The translations under genes were made by a program, and so were the position numbers. Below, one piece after another: positions 9,705 through 17,765 of a stretch of DNA of 64,000 bases. Each line of letters begins with the position of its first letter. The stretch's first letter is position 1. A model generated the notes under the pieces. The model had not been told where the DNA came from. It made no database searches and worked only from the letters and a program-made list of their open reading frames with translations. The DNA is from DATMBF01 sp035559595 (GTDB taxonomy: Bacteria; Bacteroidota; Ignavibacteria; UBA10030), in the NCBI GenBank assembly GCA_035559595.1, contig DATMBF010000048.1, positions 124,001-188,000 of the forward strand. The letters run 5' to 3'.

Positions 9705-10326
9705 GGAGTTTTGAGCGATACACTGTCCGGTCGGGAAGCAGAGCTTCCACGCTCCAAAAGTAGCTCTTTCCGGACTCAAACTCCACTGCAGAAGCAACAC
9801 GCAAGAGGGTATCGGTTGAATTCCCTCTCCAAAGAACTGTCCCCGCCTCTTCATAAACCGTCAAATAATACTCGACGGCATGTGGAACCTTTGTCCACCG
9901 CAGCTCCAGCGGCGCAGTATCGAGAGTGGAACCATCCTCTGGAAAAAGCCGTAGCGCCGATTCCGTCTCAAGTCCAGTACGCAGACGAGTTGGAGGCGAG
10001 GAGTCATAGAGAAAGGGGATCGAGATTCCCACGGCTACAAGCAACAACACGGCTACTGCGATTCCCGCAGGTTGCTTGAATACCTGAGTGAGAAAGCGAA
10101 AACGGTTTTGATGGCTTGCCAGGTATCGAGCCTTTTCAAATGTTCCGGGATCGAGGCGAGTTGGGGTTTCACCCGAAAGGAGGGATGGCAATCGCAAGAG
10201 GAAAGCCACCTGCTCGGTACATTCCTCACATTCTGCAAGATGGGCCCGAATGCGTGCTGCTTGTGCTTCGGGAGCTTTTTCCTCAATGAGGAGAACCAAC
10301 TCTGCTTCAGTAGGATGGATGTTCAT
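9679..10326 (-). CDS. zf-HC2 anti-sigma factor with extracytoplasmic FN3-like domain
   Basis: 215 residues. The N-terminal ~50 residues hold the zinc-binding anti-sigma signature: H in IRAHLAECEECTEQ followed by the C-x2-C pair. A single transmembrane helix (IAVAVLLLVAVGISIPFLY) sits at ~90-110. The remaining ~100 residues form a beta-rich domain with RLFPEDGSTLD, LELRWTKVPHAVEYYL and YFWSVEALL motifs, like fibronectin-III-type domains, that should lie in the periplasm. Such membrane proteins bind and silence a cognate ECF sigma factor. The sigma gene is directly upstream (33 nt apart) and the TPR-CHAT gene overlaps its 3' end, so it probably links an envelope signal, the sigma factor and the peptidase (inference). 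No site-1 or site-2 protease gene is nearby. Confidence 0.88.
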   Translation of the reverse strand: MNIHPTEAELVLLIEEKAPEAQAARIRAHLAECEECTEQVAFLLRLPSLLSGETPTRLDPGTFEKARYLASHQNRFRFLTQVFKQPAGIAVAVLLLVAVGISIPFLYDSSPPTRLRTGLETESALRLFPEDGSTLDTAPLELRWTKVPHAVEYYLTVYEEAGTVLWRGNSTDTLLRVASAVEFESGKSYFWSVEALLPDRTVYRSKLHAFRFSSP

Positions 10327-10359
10327 TGGTCTCTGTCGTTATTTCACGGACACCAGTAT

Positions 10360-11133
10360 TCATTTTAGGATCTGCCGCTCGTAACTGTTCCGAAGCTTCC
10401 TGAGCGCTGATCGGAGGAGGTCGCTAAGTCGTGATTCAGGAGCGATTCCTGCTGTGCGCGCGATTTCAGATGGTGGAACCTCCTCCCAAAATGTCAGCCG
10501 AACGACGAGTCGCTCCTCCGTTGACAATACAGAGAGCCATCGTTCCATCGCCTCGGGGGGAAATCCTTCGGGTTCTCCAATGAAGGTATTCTCATCGAAC
10601 CTTACCGTCCGCGGATCGCTCGACGACCTTTCTGCTGGCAGTCGGAGGAGGGAAGACTCTATTCTCGCGAGGGAATCGGCAGCGCTTTCCTGTAAGCCGT
10701 TCCTCCGTGACTGGAGTTGAGTATCTATCTCGGAAATGGAATAGCCGTGCCAATAATAGAGCGCAAAAACCTTCCTGTCAATCTCACTCAACGCGAGCAG
10801 AGCTTTTGGATATCTCCGCCTGCCGTGTTCCTTCCGAAACTCGTCCACACACATATTTCTGACAACGGCGGCGAGCCAGGTGCTGAATTTCGGTGGGTTC
10901 TCTCCATGGTGCTTGCGAAATCTCCGGAGGATTGCAAAGTTCCGGTCCGCAAAACGCGAGCAGACATGGAGATATGTCTCCATCACCGCATCATGGTTCT
11001 TTTCGAACTGCCAGATGACCTTGAGGAAGAGGTTGGAGTAACTGCGGAGGAATTCTTCCCACGCCTCTTTCGACTCTGCGCCACCACTGAGGAGCCGACC
11101 CAAAATGCTTGCATCCATCGTTCGTTCAATCAT
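10360..11133 (-). CDS. ECF-like RNA polymerase sigma factor with duplicated region-4-like segment
   Basis: About 257 residues from the ATG at 11133. Region 2 is recognisable around FSTWLAAVVRNMCVDEFRKEHGRRRYP. Two region-4-like helix-turn-helix segments follow: one at ALSEIDRKVFALYYWHGYSISEID, and a second nearer the C-terminus at VLSTEERLVVRLTFWEEVPPSEIA, ending in a basic LRSALRKLRNSYE helix. Standard ECF sigmas (~180 residues) have only one, so the extra copy and linker are unusual. The frame continues to a GTG at 11202, but the added residues look unlike a sigma N-terminus and have no ribosome site. It heads the operon with the zf-HC2 anti-sigma and TPR-CHAT genes. Confidence 0.85.
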   Translation of the reverse strand: MIERTMDASILGRLLSGGAESKEAWEEFLRSYSNLFLKVIWQFEKNHDAVMETYLHVCSRFADRNFAILRRFRKHHGENPPKFSTWLAAVVRNMCVDEFRKEHGRRRYPKALLALSEIDRKVFALYYWHGYSISEIDTQLQSRRNGLQESAADSLARIESSLLRLPAERSSSDPRTVRFDENTFIGEPEGFPPEAMERWLSVLSTEERLVVRLTFWEEVPPSEIARTAGIAPESRLSDLLRSALRKLRNSYERQILK

Positions 11134-11228
11134 TTCCCGAGGAAGATAGCAAAAAAGCTCTGGGTGGGCAAGGAGGCCAAGAGCAAAAGGCTCATCCCTC
11201 ACCTGCGATAACGTACTTTTACAACAGC

Positions 11229-12419
11229 TTACGCGGGAAGCTGGAATCGACCAAGAAGTACCGGCGCGCTTGGTTGGGAGGCATTGTAGAACGAGACCGC
11301 ATCAGGACTAACGACAATAAGTACATCGTTGTGGAGAATTGTATCGTACCCCCGCTTGTCGGTGATCCTGGCAAGCTCGCGGATGTCGTTGAGATTGTTT
11401 GTGTCGAGAATGTACACGCCCGCGCTGTCATCGCAAACGTAGGCGATCTTATTCCTCACGTCGAGGCCGATCGGTTGGGGGAGCGGGTGGGATTTCAGCA
11501 GCTTGGGCTTGAAGAGATCGGCAACATCGAGAATGTGGAGTGCGCTGACGACCGTTCCGCATCGGGTTCCACCCCGAAGCGTTACATAGGCGAGCGATCC
11601 TTCGACAACAACAGGGTCACATGCACGAACGTGTTCGTAGGTGGAGATGAAGCGCGGATTGCGAGGATCGGTTTTTGAGTAAATGTACATTCCGTTTTGT
11701 CCGCCGATGAAGAGGTAATCGTTATAGGGAAAGATCGTTTCAATTCCCCACCCGATGTGAACGCGGTTGACGAACCGGGGCTTCGTTGGATCTTCAATGT
11801 CGAAGACATAGAGCTGGTTGTAGTCGACACAGTAAAGGGAGTTGTCGACGATCGTAAATCGGGCCATCGATCCGCCGCGACCTGTTGTGCTTCCCCGTGT
11901 ACCGCCGTCGAGTGCAACGATATCTGGCCCCGAGATCGGTTCGTAAACCGAAGTTTCGGAACAACCCATGCATCCCTCCATACCGCCAACTCTCCGTACC
12001 TGAGCCCCTTCCCATTCGCGGAGGAAAACATCATCCCCCCACCGCATGGTGAAGGCCTGCCCGAAAATATTCCGCAGAGTATCCACTGTGAGCGGAGTGG
12101 AAGGGTTGCTCACATCGAGAACGACAAGGTCTGCATAAGAATCGGCATAGAGAATTCGCCGTCCGTCACCGGTTGTCTGGAGTGCCATATCGTGATTTCC
12201 TTGGATGGTGATGAGTCCGCGATCGACCGGACTTTGCGGGACGGAGATGTCGAGCTGCCTCACTCCGCGGGTCAGCTCGCTAACGTACAGTGTCTGGTCA
12301 TAAAGGTACATCTTCGCAAAGCGGACAGGTGGCGGGCTGGCGAGCCGATCCTCCCATCCGACAGACAAAACAAACAGAAGAACTGATGATGCGATAAGAA
12401 ATCGTATTTTTGCTCTCAT
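11229..12419 (-). CDS. Secreted LVIVD-repeat beta-propeller protein
   Basis: 396 residues, with a signal peptide (MRAKIRFLIASSVLLFVLSVGW). GAGGAGG lies 5 nt upstream of the ATG. Repeats contain LVVLDVSNPSTP, LYVFDIEDPTKP, MYIYSKTDPRNP, LHILDVADLFKP and VYILDTNNLNDI, the hallmark of LVIVD repeats predicted to form propeller blades. There is no T9SS tag. It is 28 nt downstream of the lipoprotein gene and upstream of the sigma factor, all on the same strand, so it may belong to the TonB-receptor operon. Ligand unknown. Confidence 0.88.
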   Translation of the reverse strand: MRAKIRFLIASSVLLFVLSVGWEDRLASPPPVRFAKMYLYDQTLYVSELTRGVRQLDISVPQSPVDRGLITIQGNHDMALQTTGDGRRILYADSYADLVVLDVSNPSTPLTVDTLRNIFGQAFTMRWGDDVFLREWEGAQVRRVGGMEGCMGCSETSVYEPISGPDIVALDGGTRGSTTGRGGSMARFTIVDNSLYCVDYNQLYVFDIEDPTKPRFVNRVHIGWGIETIFPYNDYLFIGGQNGMYIYSKTDPRNPRFISTYEHVRACDPVVVEGSLAYVTLRGGTRCGTVVSALHILDVADLFKPKLLKSHPLPQPIGLDVRNKIAYVCDDSAGVYILDTNNLNDIRELARITDKRGYDTILHNDVLIVVSPDAVSFYNASQPSAPVLLGRFQLPA

Positions 12420-12447
12420 GATTTCCTCCTCTCATCCATTCGGGTCA

Positions 12448-13140
12448 TTATGGCACCGTAAGGGTTGTATCTTTTGTCCTATCATATTGCCAAAACTTGA
12501 ACTCGTATGTTCCTGGACCCGGCAGCGTGATTGCAGTTATGACGTTTAGTGATCCGAGAACTGCGAGGCACGGCTCTGTCGTTTTGCGCTGTCCCCAAAC
12601 AGTGACGAAGTATATCCGCCCATCTACTGAGTAGTCCTTGCGCAAGTACCGCCAACAGCCGGCCTCCGGCTCGGCGCAGGTCAATTGAAATATCACACTA
12701 TTCCCTTCAACAGTGGCCGAGTCTATTCTAAAAACGGCAAGCCGGGCAGTCGGTAAATCAGGTGAAGGCGGCCCTCCGCGAAGGATGATGCGTTTGTCAT
12801 AGGGTCCAAGAAGCGTAACCCGTTCGCTGCTTTTGATCACAGCCGGCAAGGCGAAACGCTTTGTTTCTTCGATATGTCTATCGCAGGGTTCATCTCCCGT
12901 TTGCTTGAAAAGCCACACCTCCGCCGCAGAGAATCCCGCCGCACGGTATCTCAAAATGAAGATATGGTTTCCATTGCATCCGCTGTAGCTGACGGCGACG
13001 AAGAGGGAGTCCTGTGTGAGTAAAGGCGCAGTCGTTCGTTCCAGGAGGCGGTAAGAAGCACCGAACTCAACGGCATCATCCGAAGATTCGAGAACACATC
13101 CGGCTAGCCACAAGACAATTATGAGCAATATGGCTTTCAT
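12448..13140 (-). CDS. Putative lipoprotein of unknown function
   Basis: About 230 residues. The N-terminus MKAILLIIVLWLAGC is a lipoprotein signal with lipobox LAGC, so the mature protein starts at Cys15. The ATG at 13140 is preferred because it begins the signal peptide directly and has AGAAGAG just upstream. The frame extends to a TTG at 13167. The remainder is predicted beta-rich with several cysteines (YSGCNGN, DEPCDRH, CAEPEAGCWRYL), possibly disulfide-bonded. No family was recognised. It follows the TonB-dependent receptor gene by about 27 nt, which suggests a co-expressed envelope partner. Confidence 0.8.
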   Translation of the reverse strand: MKAILLIIVLWLAGCVLESSDDAVEFGASYRLLERTTAPLLTQDSLFVAVSYSGCNGNHIFILRYRAAGFSAAEVWLFKQTGDEPCDRHIEETKRFALPAVIKSSERVTLLGPYDKRIILRGGPPSPDLPTARLAVFRIDSATVEGNSVIFQLTCAEPEAGCWRYLRKDYSVDGRIYFVTVWGQRKTTEPCLAVLGSLNVITAITLPGPGTYEFKFWQYDRTKDTTLTVP

Positions 13141-13167
13141 CTCTTCTCTGAACGGCAAGGTATTCAA

Positions 13168-15714
13168 TCAAGAGGAAAATCGTATGCCTACACTCAGCAC
13201 CGGATACAGCGGAAACAGCGGCGGTGCGTCAAACCGTGCACGCCAGCGAAGCCTCGCATCCGAATTTTGCCTCAGTTCCCACACGAACGGATCGACTAAC
13301 CCATATCCGTTCAGCAATCGAAGCGTTGTCTGGATGGGGAGACCAAAGCCGGAGAATCTGTATTGAACACGAAGCTCAAGCCGCTGGAAGCCGGGAAGTC
13401 GGCCGCCGTTAAGATCAATGGGTTCCGCATATTGAGCAAGGAGTCCCGCCCGTGGGCCAAGCGTGGCGTCATCTTGCGCCGGCGCCGCTGCGATTTCCCT
13501 GGGTGTGAGCGACAGAAATTCATTTGACGAAAGTAGAGCAATCCCCTCAAATGTCCAGCGCTCGCCCGGTGAATACATCAGATTGGCAAAGAGTTCATGT
13601 CGTCGGTCAAAGCGAGGTTGAAAAGGCTTTCCGGCGTTGAGTTCGTCGAACTGATTATCTGCCCAAGAGAAGGTGTAACGGAGCGTCCAGGTAACATCCC
13701 CCAGTCTTTTCTCTAACGCCAATTCAATTCCATACACATCTCCTTCACCAAGGATCAAAGCATTGGAGAGCGACGTGATCTTCGTAGAATCAAAAACAAA
13801 CTCATGGAGATTTTGTGTCGTCCGGTAGTATCCTTCGATGGCAAGTCTGTAGCGATCTTGAGAGTTCTTCTCCATACCGAGAGACACCTGCAGTGATGTC
13901 GACGGTTGGATGCTCTTGTTTGACGGATAAAGGAAGATGGATGGATAGAAGAGAAAGATGCCGCTGTTTCGGTACGGGTGAATGAACTGATTGACCGCGG
14001 AGAAGGAGGAAGTGAAGCGGAGGTCGTCACGAAGTGAAATGAGCAATGAAAAGCGTGGATCGACGGCAGAGAACGAACCTTCCCGTGCAATGAACGACGT
14101 TGCGCGGGCCCCAAGCTCCGCAAGCACGGTGGGAACCAGGCGCCATTGATCCTGAAGATACAGAGAAAGCTCCCAGGGGCTGAGTCCGTTGAGCGACATC
14201 GGTGCAATCTGGTTTGAGAACTCGCTGATCCTTCCTGTTATGCGGTGCCGTACAAGCTCCACGCCGGCGAGCACTGTGTGGTATTCATCGTAGAAGTACT
14301 CTGCATGGCCTCGAAAAGCGATATCTTCGATCGAATACTCCGACACGAAGGAGCCACCTGTGGGGGAAAGCAGATTATGGTTAATGTTGAATCCATACCG
14401 GGTGTAAATTGCGGATGTAAAGAAGAAGAGAGCCGGCGAAACAATGCCCGACCATCGAACATTCGCGGCGGCATTTTCCCAGCGAAGCGAGTTCGCGAGA
14501 CCTGAGCCATTCTCATGGACTGAATTCCAATAACTGTCGCGACCCACGAAGCCGCTGAAGGAAAGCCGCTGATTGTCTGAAAGTTGATGCGTCAATTTTC
14601 CGGTAATCTCCGTTGAATTCAGATCACTCGGCTTTTCCTTGGAACTCTCGTTGCGAAGGAAGAACTCAGGATACGCTCGCCTTCCCGAGATCATAAACGA
14701 AGTGTGATCGGTTAGTGGCCCTTCCAGAACAAGGCTTGAACTCAGCGATCCGACGGATGCCGAGCCTTCAAGACCTTGTCCGGTTCCGTCGCGGAGAGAG
14801 ACGTCCATGATGCCGCCAATGCGTCCACCGTAATACGGAGGAACTCCGGCTGCGATCATCTGTACATCACGCACCGCATCGCCGTTGAATGTGCTCATGA
14901 CCCCACCGAAGTGCAGCGGATTGTAAATTCTTGCCCCCTCAAGGAGGTACTGGTTATGATCGGACGGTGTCGCACGGACGTAAACACCGCGGGAAATCCC
15001 TTCCAGTGCCGAGAATGCCGAGCGTCGACCTTCGATCGTCACTTCGGGGTAGGGAAGACTGTGCTCTGACAGCGAAAAGTCACGGACAAGGTCTCTACCT
15101 TCGGGGATAATCAGCTGTATGTCTGTGGTTCGATATCCTAATCGGCGGATTTGCAGGAGATATTCACCTGCGGGAATATTGCGCAACGAGAAAAACCCAA
15201 ACTGATTTGTCGAACACCAACGATAAATGCTTGATCTCTCGGCGGACTTGAGGAGAAGCACATCCGCTCCGAAGACACCCTCGCCGGTGAGAGAATCTCT
15301 GACAGTCCCCCCGACAGTCGATGGGGGAATTACCACTTTCTGAATTACCATCTGGTCTCCGACTTTTTTCCATGTGAAACCCTGTGCGCCGATGATTCTT
15401 TGTAAAGCTTCTTCGAAGCTGCATTCGTAGCACTCGGCATCGACCCGTGTTCCCGCAACTTCGTTGTCGAGGTAAATCAAGGGGGCAGAGTACCATTGAA
15501 TCAACGAGTCGAGGGCAGTCCGAAGCTCAACCGTGCGGAGGCGGAAGGAGTGGGTTTTGTCTGGAGTTTGAGATGAGAGTTCTGAAGAAAGAATAACAAG
15601 AAGAATGACGGGGAAAATCAAAAAGCCGAAGTTCCAAGAGCTAAACTCTTTTGAAATTCGACGCTTGTTTAGGATTTCGAACTTCGAATTTCGATACTCA
15701 CGCCGTTGATTCAT
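13168..15714 (-). CDS. TonB-dependent outer-membrane receptor with STN and carboxypeptidase-like domains
   Basis: About 848 residues. After a hydrophobic signal segment (FGFLIFPVILLVILSS), residues ~57-110 form an STN domain (secretin/TonB short N-terminal), the part that contacts FecR-type regulators. About 118-200 is a carboxypeptidase-regulatory-like domain (TVGGTVRDSLTGEGVFGADV, AGEYLLQIRRLGY). A plug follows with YYGGRIGGIMDVSLRDGTG, then a beta-barrel ending in an aromatic-rich strand and RFSS. The ATG at 15714 lies 4 nt after the fecR stop; the frame also opens at 15726 and 15747. The first 30 residues are odd: they derive from a simple ttcgaa-rich sequence. The transported ligand cannot be read from the sequence. 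With FecR next to it and a divergent FecI-like sigma factor, it forms a surface-signalling trio. Confidence 0.92.
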   Translation of the reverse strand: MNQRREYRNSKFEILNKRRISKEFSSWNFGFLIFPVILLVILSSELSSQTPDKTHSFRLRTVELRTALDSLIQWYSAPLIYLDNEVAGTRVDAECYECSFEEALQRIIGAQGFTWKKVGDQMVIQKVVIPPSTVGGTVRDSLTGEGVFGADVLLLKSAERSSIYRWCSTNQFGFFSLRNIPAGEYLLQIRRLGYRTTDIQLIIPEGRDLVRDFSLSEHSLPYPEVTIEGRRSAFSALEGISRGVYVRATPSDHNQYLLEGARIYNPLHFGGVMSTFNGDAVRDVQMIAAGVPPYYGGRIGGIMDVSLRDGTGQGLEGSASVGSLSSSLVLEGPLTDHTSFMISGRRAYPEFFLRNESSKEKPSDLNSTEITGKLTHQLSDNQRLSFSGFVGRDSYWNSVHENGSGLANSLRWENAAANVRWSGIVSPALFFFTSAIYTRYGFNINHNLLSPTGGSFVSEYSIEDIAFRGHAEYFYDEYHTVLAGVELVRHRITGRISEFSNQIAPMSLNGLSPWELSLYLQDQWRLVPTVLAELGARATSFIAREGSFSAVDPRFSLLISLRDDLRFTSSFSAVNQFIHPYRNSGIFLFYPSIFLYPSNKSIQPSTSLQVSLGMEKNSQDRYRLAIEGYYRTTQNLHEFVFDSTKITSLSNALILGEGDVYGIELALEKRLGDVTWTLRYTFSWADNQFDELNAGKPFQPRFDRRHELFANLMYSPGERWTFEGIALLSSNEFLSLTPREIAAAPAQDDATLGPRAGLLAQYAEPIDLNGGRLPGFQRLELRVQYRFSGFGLPIQTTLRLLNGYGLVDPFVWELRQNSDARLRWRARFDAPPLFPLYPVLSVGIRFSS

Positions 15715-15718
15715 GCCT

Positions 15719-16633
15719 CTACTCATAGATCTCATATCGTCCGTCATGGTGCCTGAATCTGCTTCCTGTTACTTCGCACAACGCTGCAAGTGCCGCTTCC
15801 GCCGTCTTTGCCTCCAACACTCCTGTGATGGCCTCTGAAGCCTTTCGGTGATTGGGAATGCTGATGTTTACATCAAATCGCATTTCGATCTCCTGACATG
15901 CTTCGCGCAGCGTTGTGCGGTTCAAAAAGAGCTTCCCGTGCAGCCAGCCGGGATACTCCGCTGACGGAATGACGAGGAAAGACTCAGGAAATCCATTTTC
16001 AGGAACAAAAGTCATTTGGTTGGCGGCCAGCACGAGCGACTTCGTTTTGCCGTTGCGTGTTGCTATGACCTCCACAAGCCCTTCAACAACGGCCACTTCG
16101 AGCGCACCCCCTCGCGCCCGAAGATTAAACTCCGTCCCCACAACCCTCACCTCTGCAATGGCCGTTGAAACGATGAACGGCATGTCGCTCTTCCGTACCC
16201 GAAAGTACGCCTCACCTTTTAGCTCAACTCGACGGGTATCATCAGCACCGCGTTTCGGAACGACAAGCGCTGTGGCGTAACTGAGCGTTACGCTCGACCC
16301 ATCTTCGAGCTGGACTTCTTTTTGTTCTCCCCTCGCTGTTGTGATAATTTCAGGTTGCGTGAGAGTAAAGTAGAGATAGGCGCTCCCTGCAACCGTAACA
16401 ATGAGTGCGAACACAAGAGCCAATCGTGGAACACGATGTTGGTACTCTCGTGCGGGCGATGGCTCCGATTCGGCAATGGCCCGCTGCAGCCGCATCCACT
16501 GCTGTTGGGTATCGGGATTGACCTCCCGCACTTTATTGAATCTCTCCATTAAGAGGCGGTCAACGTCGGATGGCGTGGATGATTCACTTGTGTGGAGGAA
16601 GAGAGATTTTACGAGTCGAAGGATCTTGTTCAT
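15719..16633 (-). CDS. FecR-family anti-sigma / sigma regulator
   Basis: 304 residues. The cytoplasmic N-terminal part (~1-68) contains the anti-sigma segment with QQQWMRLQRAIAE. A transmembrane helix (LALVFALIVTVAGSAYLYFTL) lies near 72-92. The periplasmic FecR domain has ITTARGEQKEVQLEDGSSVT, GEAYFRV and VVGTEFNLRA. The C-terminal domain (~235-304, LREACQEIEMRFDVNISI) matches the DUF4974/STN-like region that contacts the receptor. It is encoded immediately before the TonB receptor and divergently from the FecI-like sigma gene, the usual arrangement for transport-coupled regulation. GAGAG lies about 9 nt upstream of the ATG. Confidence 0.92.
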   Translation of the reverse strand: MNKILRLVKSLFLHTSESSTPSDVDRLLMERFNKVREVNPDTQQQWMRLQRAIAESEPSPAREYQHRVPRLALVFALIVTVAGSAYLYFTLTQPEIITTARGEQKEVQLEDGSSVTLSYATALVVPKRGADDTRRVELKGEAYFRVRKSDMPFIVSTAIAEVRVVGTEFNLRARGGALEVAVVEGLVEVIATRNGKTKSLVLAANQMTFVPENGFPESFLVIPSAEYPGWLHGKLFLNRTTLREACQEIEMRFDVNISIPNHRKASEAITGVLEAKTAEAALAALCEVTGSRFRHHDGRYEIYE

Positions 16634-17030
16634 TGATCTTGTCTCTCAGTGAGGAATTCTTCGGACTTCGATTCGATCAACGAGCATGGCGCTAGGAACG
16701 ATCCCTATCTCTGGGAAAGATGCCTAACTCCACTTGGCCATGAGGTACGAAGCATCCGCCGAAAACATCAAGCGAATGCTTGCCTCCATCAATTATCACT
16801 GTCCGCTTACCATTTAACGCACATCTTCCATCTTCCCCCCAACTCAAGAGCCAACACCGGCCCCTTCCAGCGTTAACACCTTAACATTTGAACCTTTTGC
16901 GCCGAAGTCACATCCACCTCCGGCGGAGAACTTGAAACCGGTCGGTCGACACCCGGAAGTCCAAACTCGGACTCCGGAACCTTAAACCGCTTTCGTTTTC
17001 CCCACTTTGTTTCTATTTTCTGAGGGATTC
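16634..17030. promoter_or_regulatory. Divergent fecR / sigma-factor control region
   Basis: These 397 bp between the fecR and fecI-like start codons hold no credible gene and must contain both promoters. An imperfect palindrome, CCGGAAGTCC-aaactc-GGACTCCGG (16953-16977), lies 54 nt before the sigma-factor ATG and could be an operator or leader hairpin. A GTTAACACCTTAACATTTG tract lies near 16873. I could not assign a definite -35/-10 pair. Confidence 0.45.
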
Positions 17031-17606
17031 ATGGGCGAACAAGATCATATCTCGGAAGATATCGAGCTTCTCGAACGGCTTCGGGCCTCGGACAAGGAAG
17101 CATTGAAACTCATCTTCGAGAAATACCAGCCCGTTCTGTTCAGGTCGGTATTGTACAACGTCGGAGACACCGATTTGGCTCATGATATTGTACAGGAAAC
17201 ATTTGTGCGTGTCTGGAATCATCGCGCTTCGATCCGACCACATCTTCCCATTCTTGCCTATCTTTTTCGGATCAGCCGGAATCTCATCAGAGATCAGGTG
17301 AGACGCAAGGCTGTGCGGAAACAATTCGAGGCGGAAGCTCCGACCATCATCCAACCGACAGGAACCAATCCCGAAGAGAGCGCTCGCTTAAGCATGCTGG
17401 AAGAGCGGTTATCCTACGTCGTCAAAACACACTTGCCGTCAAAATGCCGCGAGATATTTTTGTTGAGCAGACTCGAGGGGTTGTCGCACGCCGAGATCAG
17501 CAAGAGGTTGGGGATCAGTCCCAAAACGGTTGAAAACCAGATTACCCGGGCGTTGAAGGTGTTGCGGAGATATCTCCGGAGCTATTTGCAGGAGAAAGGG
17601 AAGTGA
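17031..17606 (+). CDS. FecI-like ECF sigma factor
   Basis: About 191 residues. The ATG at 17031 has GAGGG 5 nt upstream; an in-frame TTG at 17007 is less likely. Region 2 contains FEKYQPVLFRSVLYNVGDTDLAHDIVQETFVRVW and a basic LIRDQVRRKAVRK stretch. Region 4 contains CREIFLLSRLEGLSHAEIS followed by the helix-turn-helix KRLGISPKTVENQI. Length and motifs fit the Bacteroidota FecI-type sigma-70 family. It is divergent from fecR and the TonB receptor gene, whose products probably control it. Confidence 0.94.
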   Translation: MGEQDHISEDIELLERLRASDKEALKLIFEKYQPVLFRSVLYNVGDTDLAHDIVQETFVRVWNHRASIRPHLPILAYLFRISRNLIRDQVRRKAVRKQFEAEAPTIIQPTGTNPEESARLSMLEERLSYVVKTHLPSKCREIFLLSRLEGLSHAEISKRLGISPKTVENQITRALKVLRRYLRSYLQEKGK

Positions 17607-17614
17607 GGGGGTAT

Positions 17615-17641
17615 TCGAGTATCTTTATCGTTGGTACTCGA
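17615..17641. terminator. Stem-loop between convergent genes
   Basis: TCGAGTATC and GGTACTCGA can pair (one G-T wobble) around a 9-nt loop. The element lies just after the FecI-like gene stop and before the convergent 17766 gene. No T-run follows on either strand, so termination is only a possibility. Confidence 0.3.
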
Positions 17642-17765
17642 GAGTTCACTCGGAGCAGAGGATTTCTGATGCGATTCCGGTGAATTCCTCCCGTTCGCTG
17701 GCTAACCCCGGCTAAAGGTCATCTCCTGATAGTTTAGCAAGAAGTTGGAATGAGCTTTGGCGACG

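Noticed and set aside
6939..11133. Type III-E CRISPR (Craspase) locus
   Set aside because: TPR-CHAT plus sigma genes suggested it, but there is no repeat array, gRAMP effector or other cas gene in the window.
11134..11202. Upstream GTG extension of the sigma factor
   Set aside because: The 23 extra residues do not resemble a sigma N-terminus and the GTG has no ribosome site; the ATG at 11133 was chosen.
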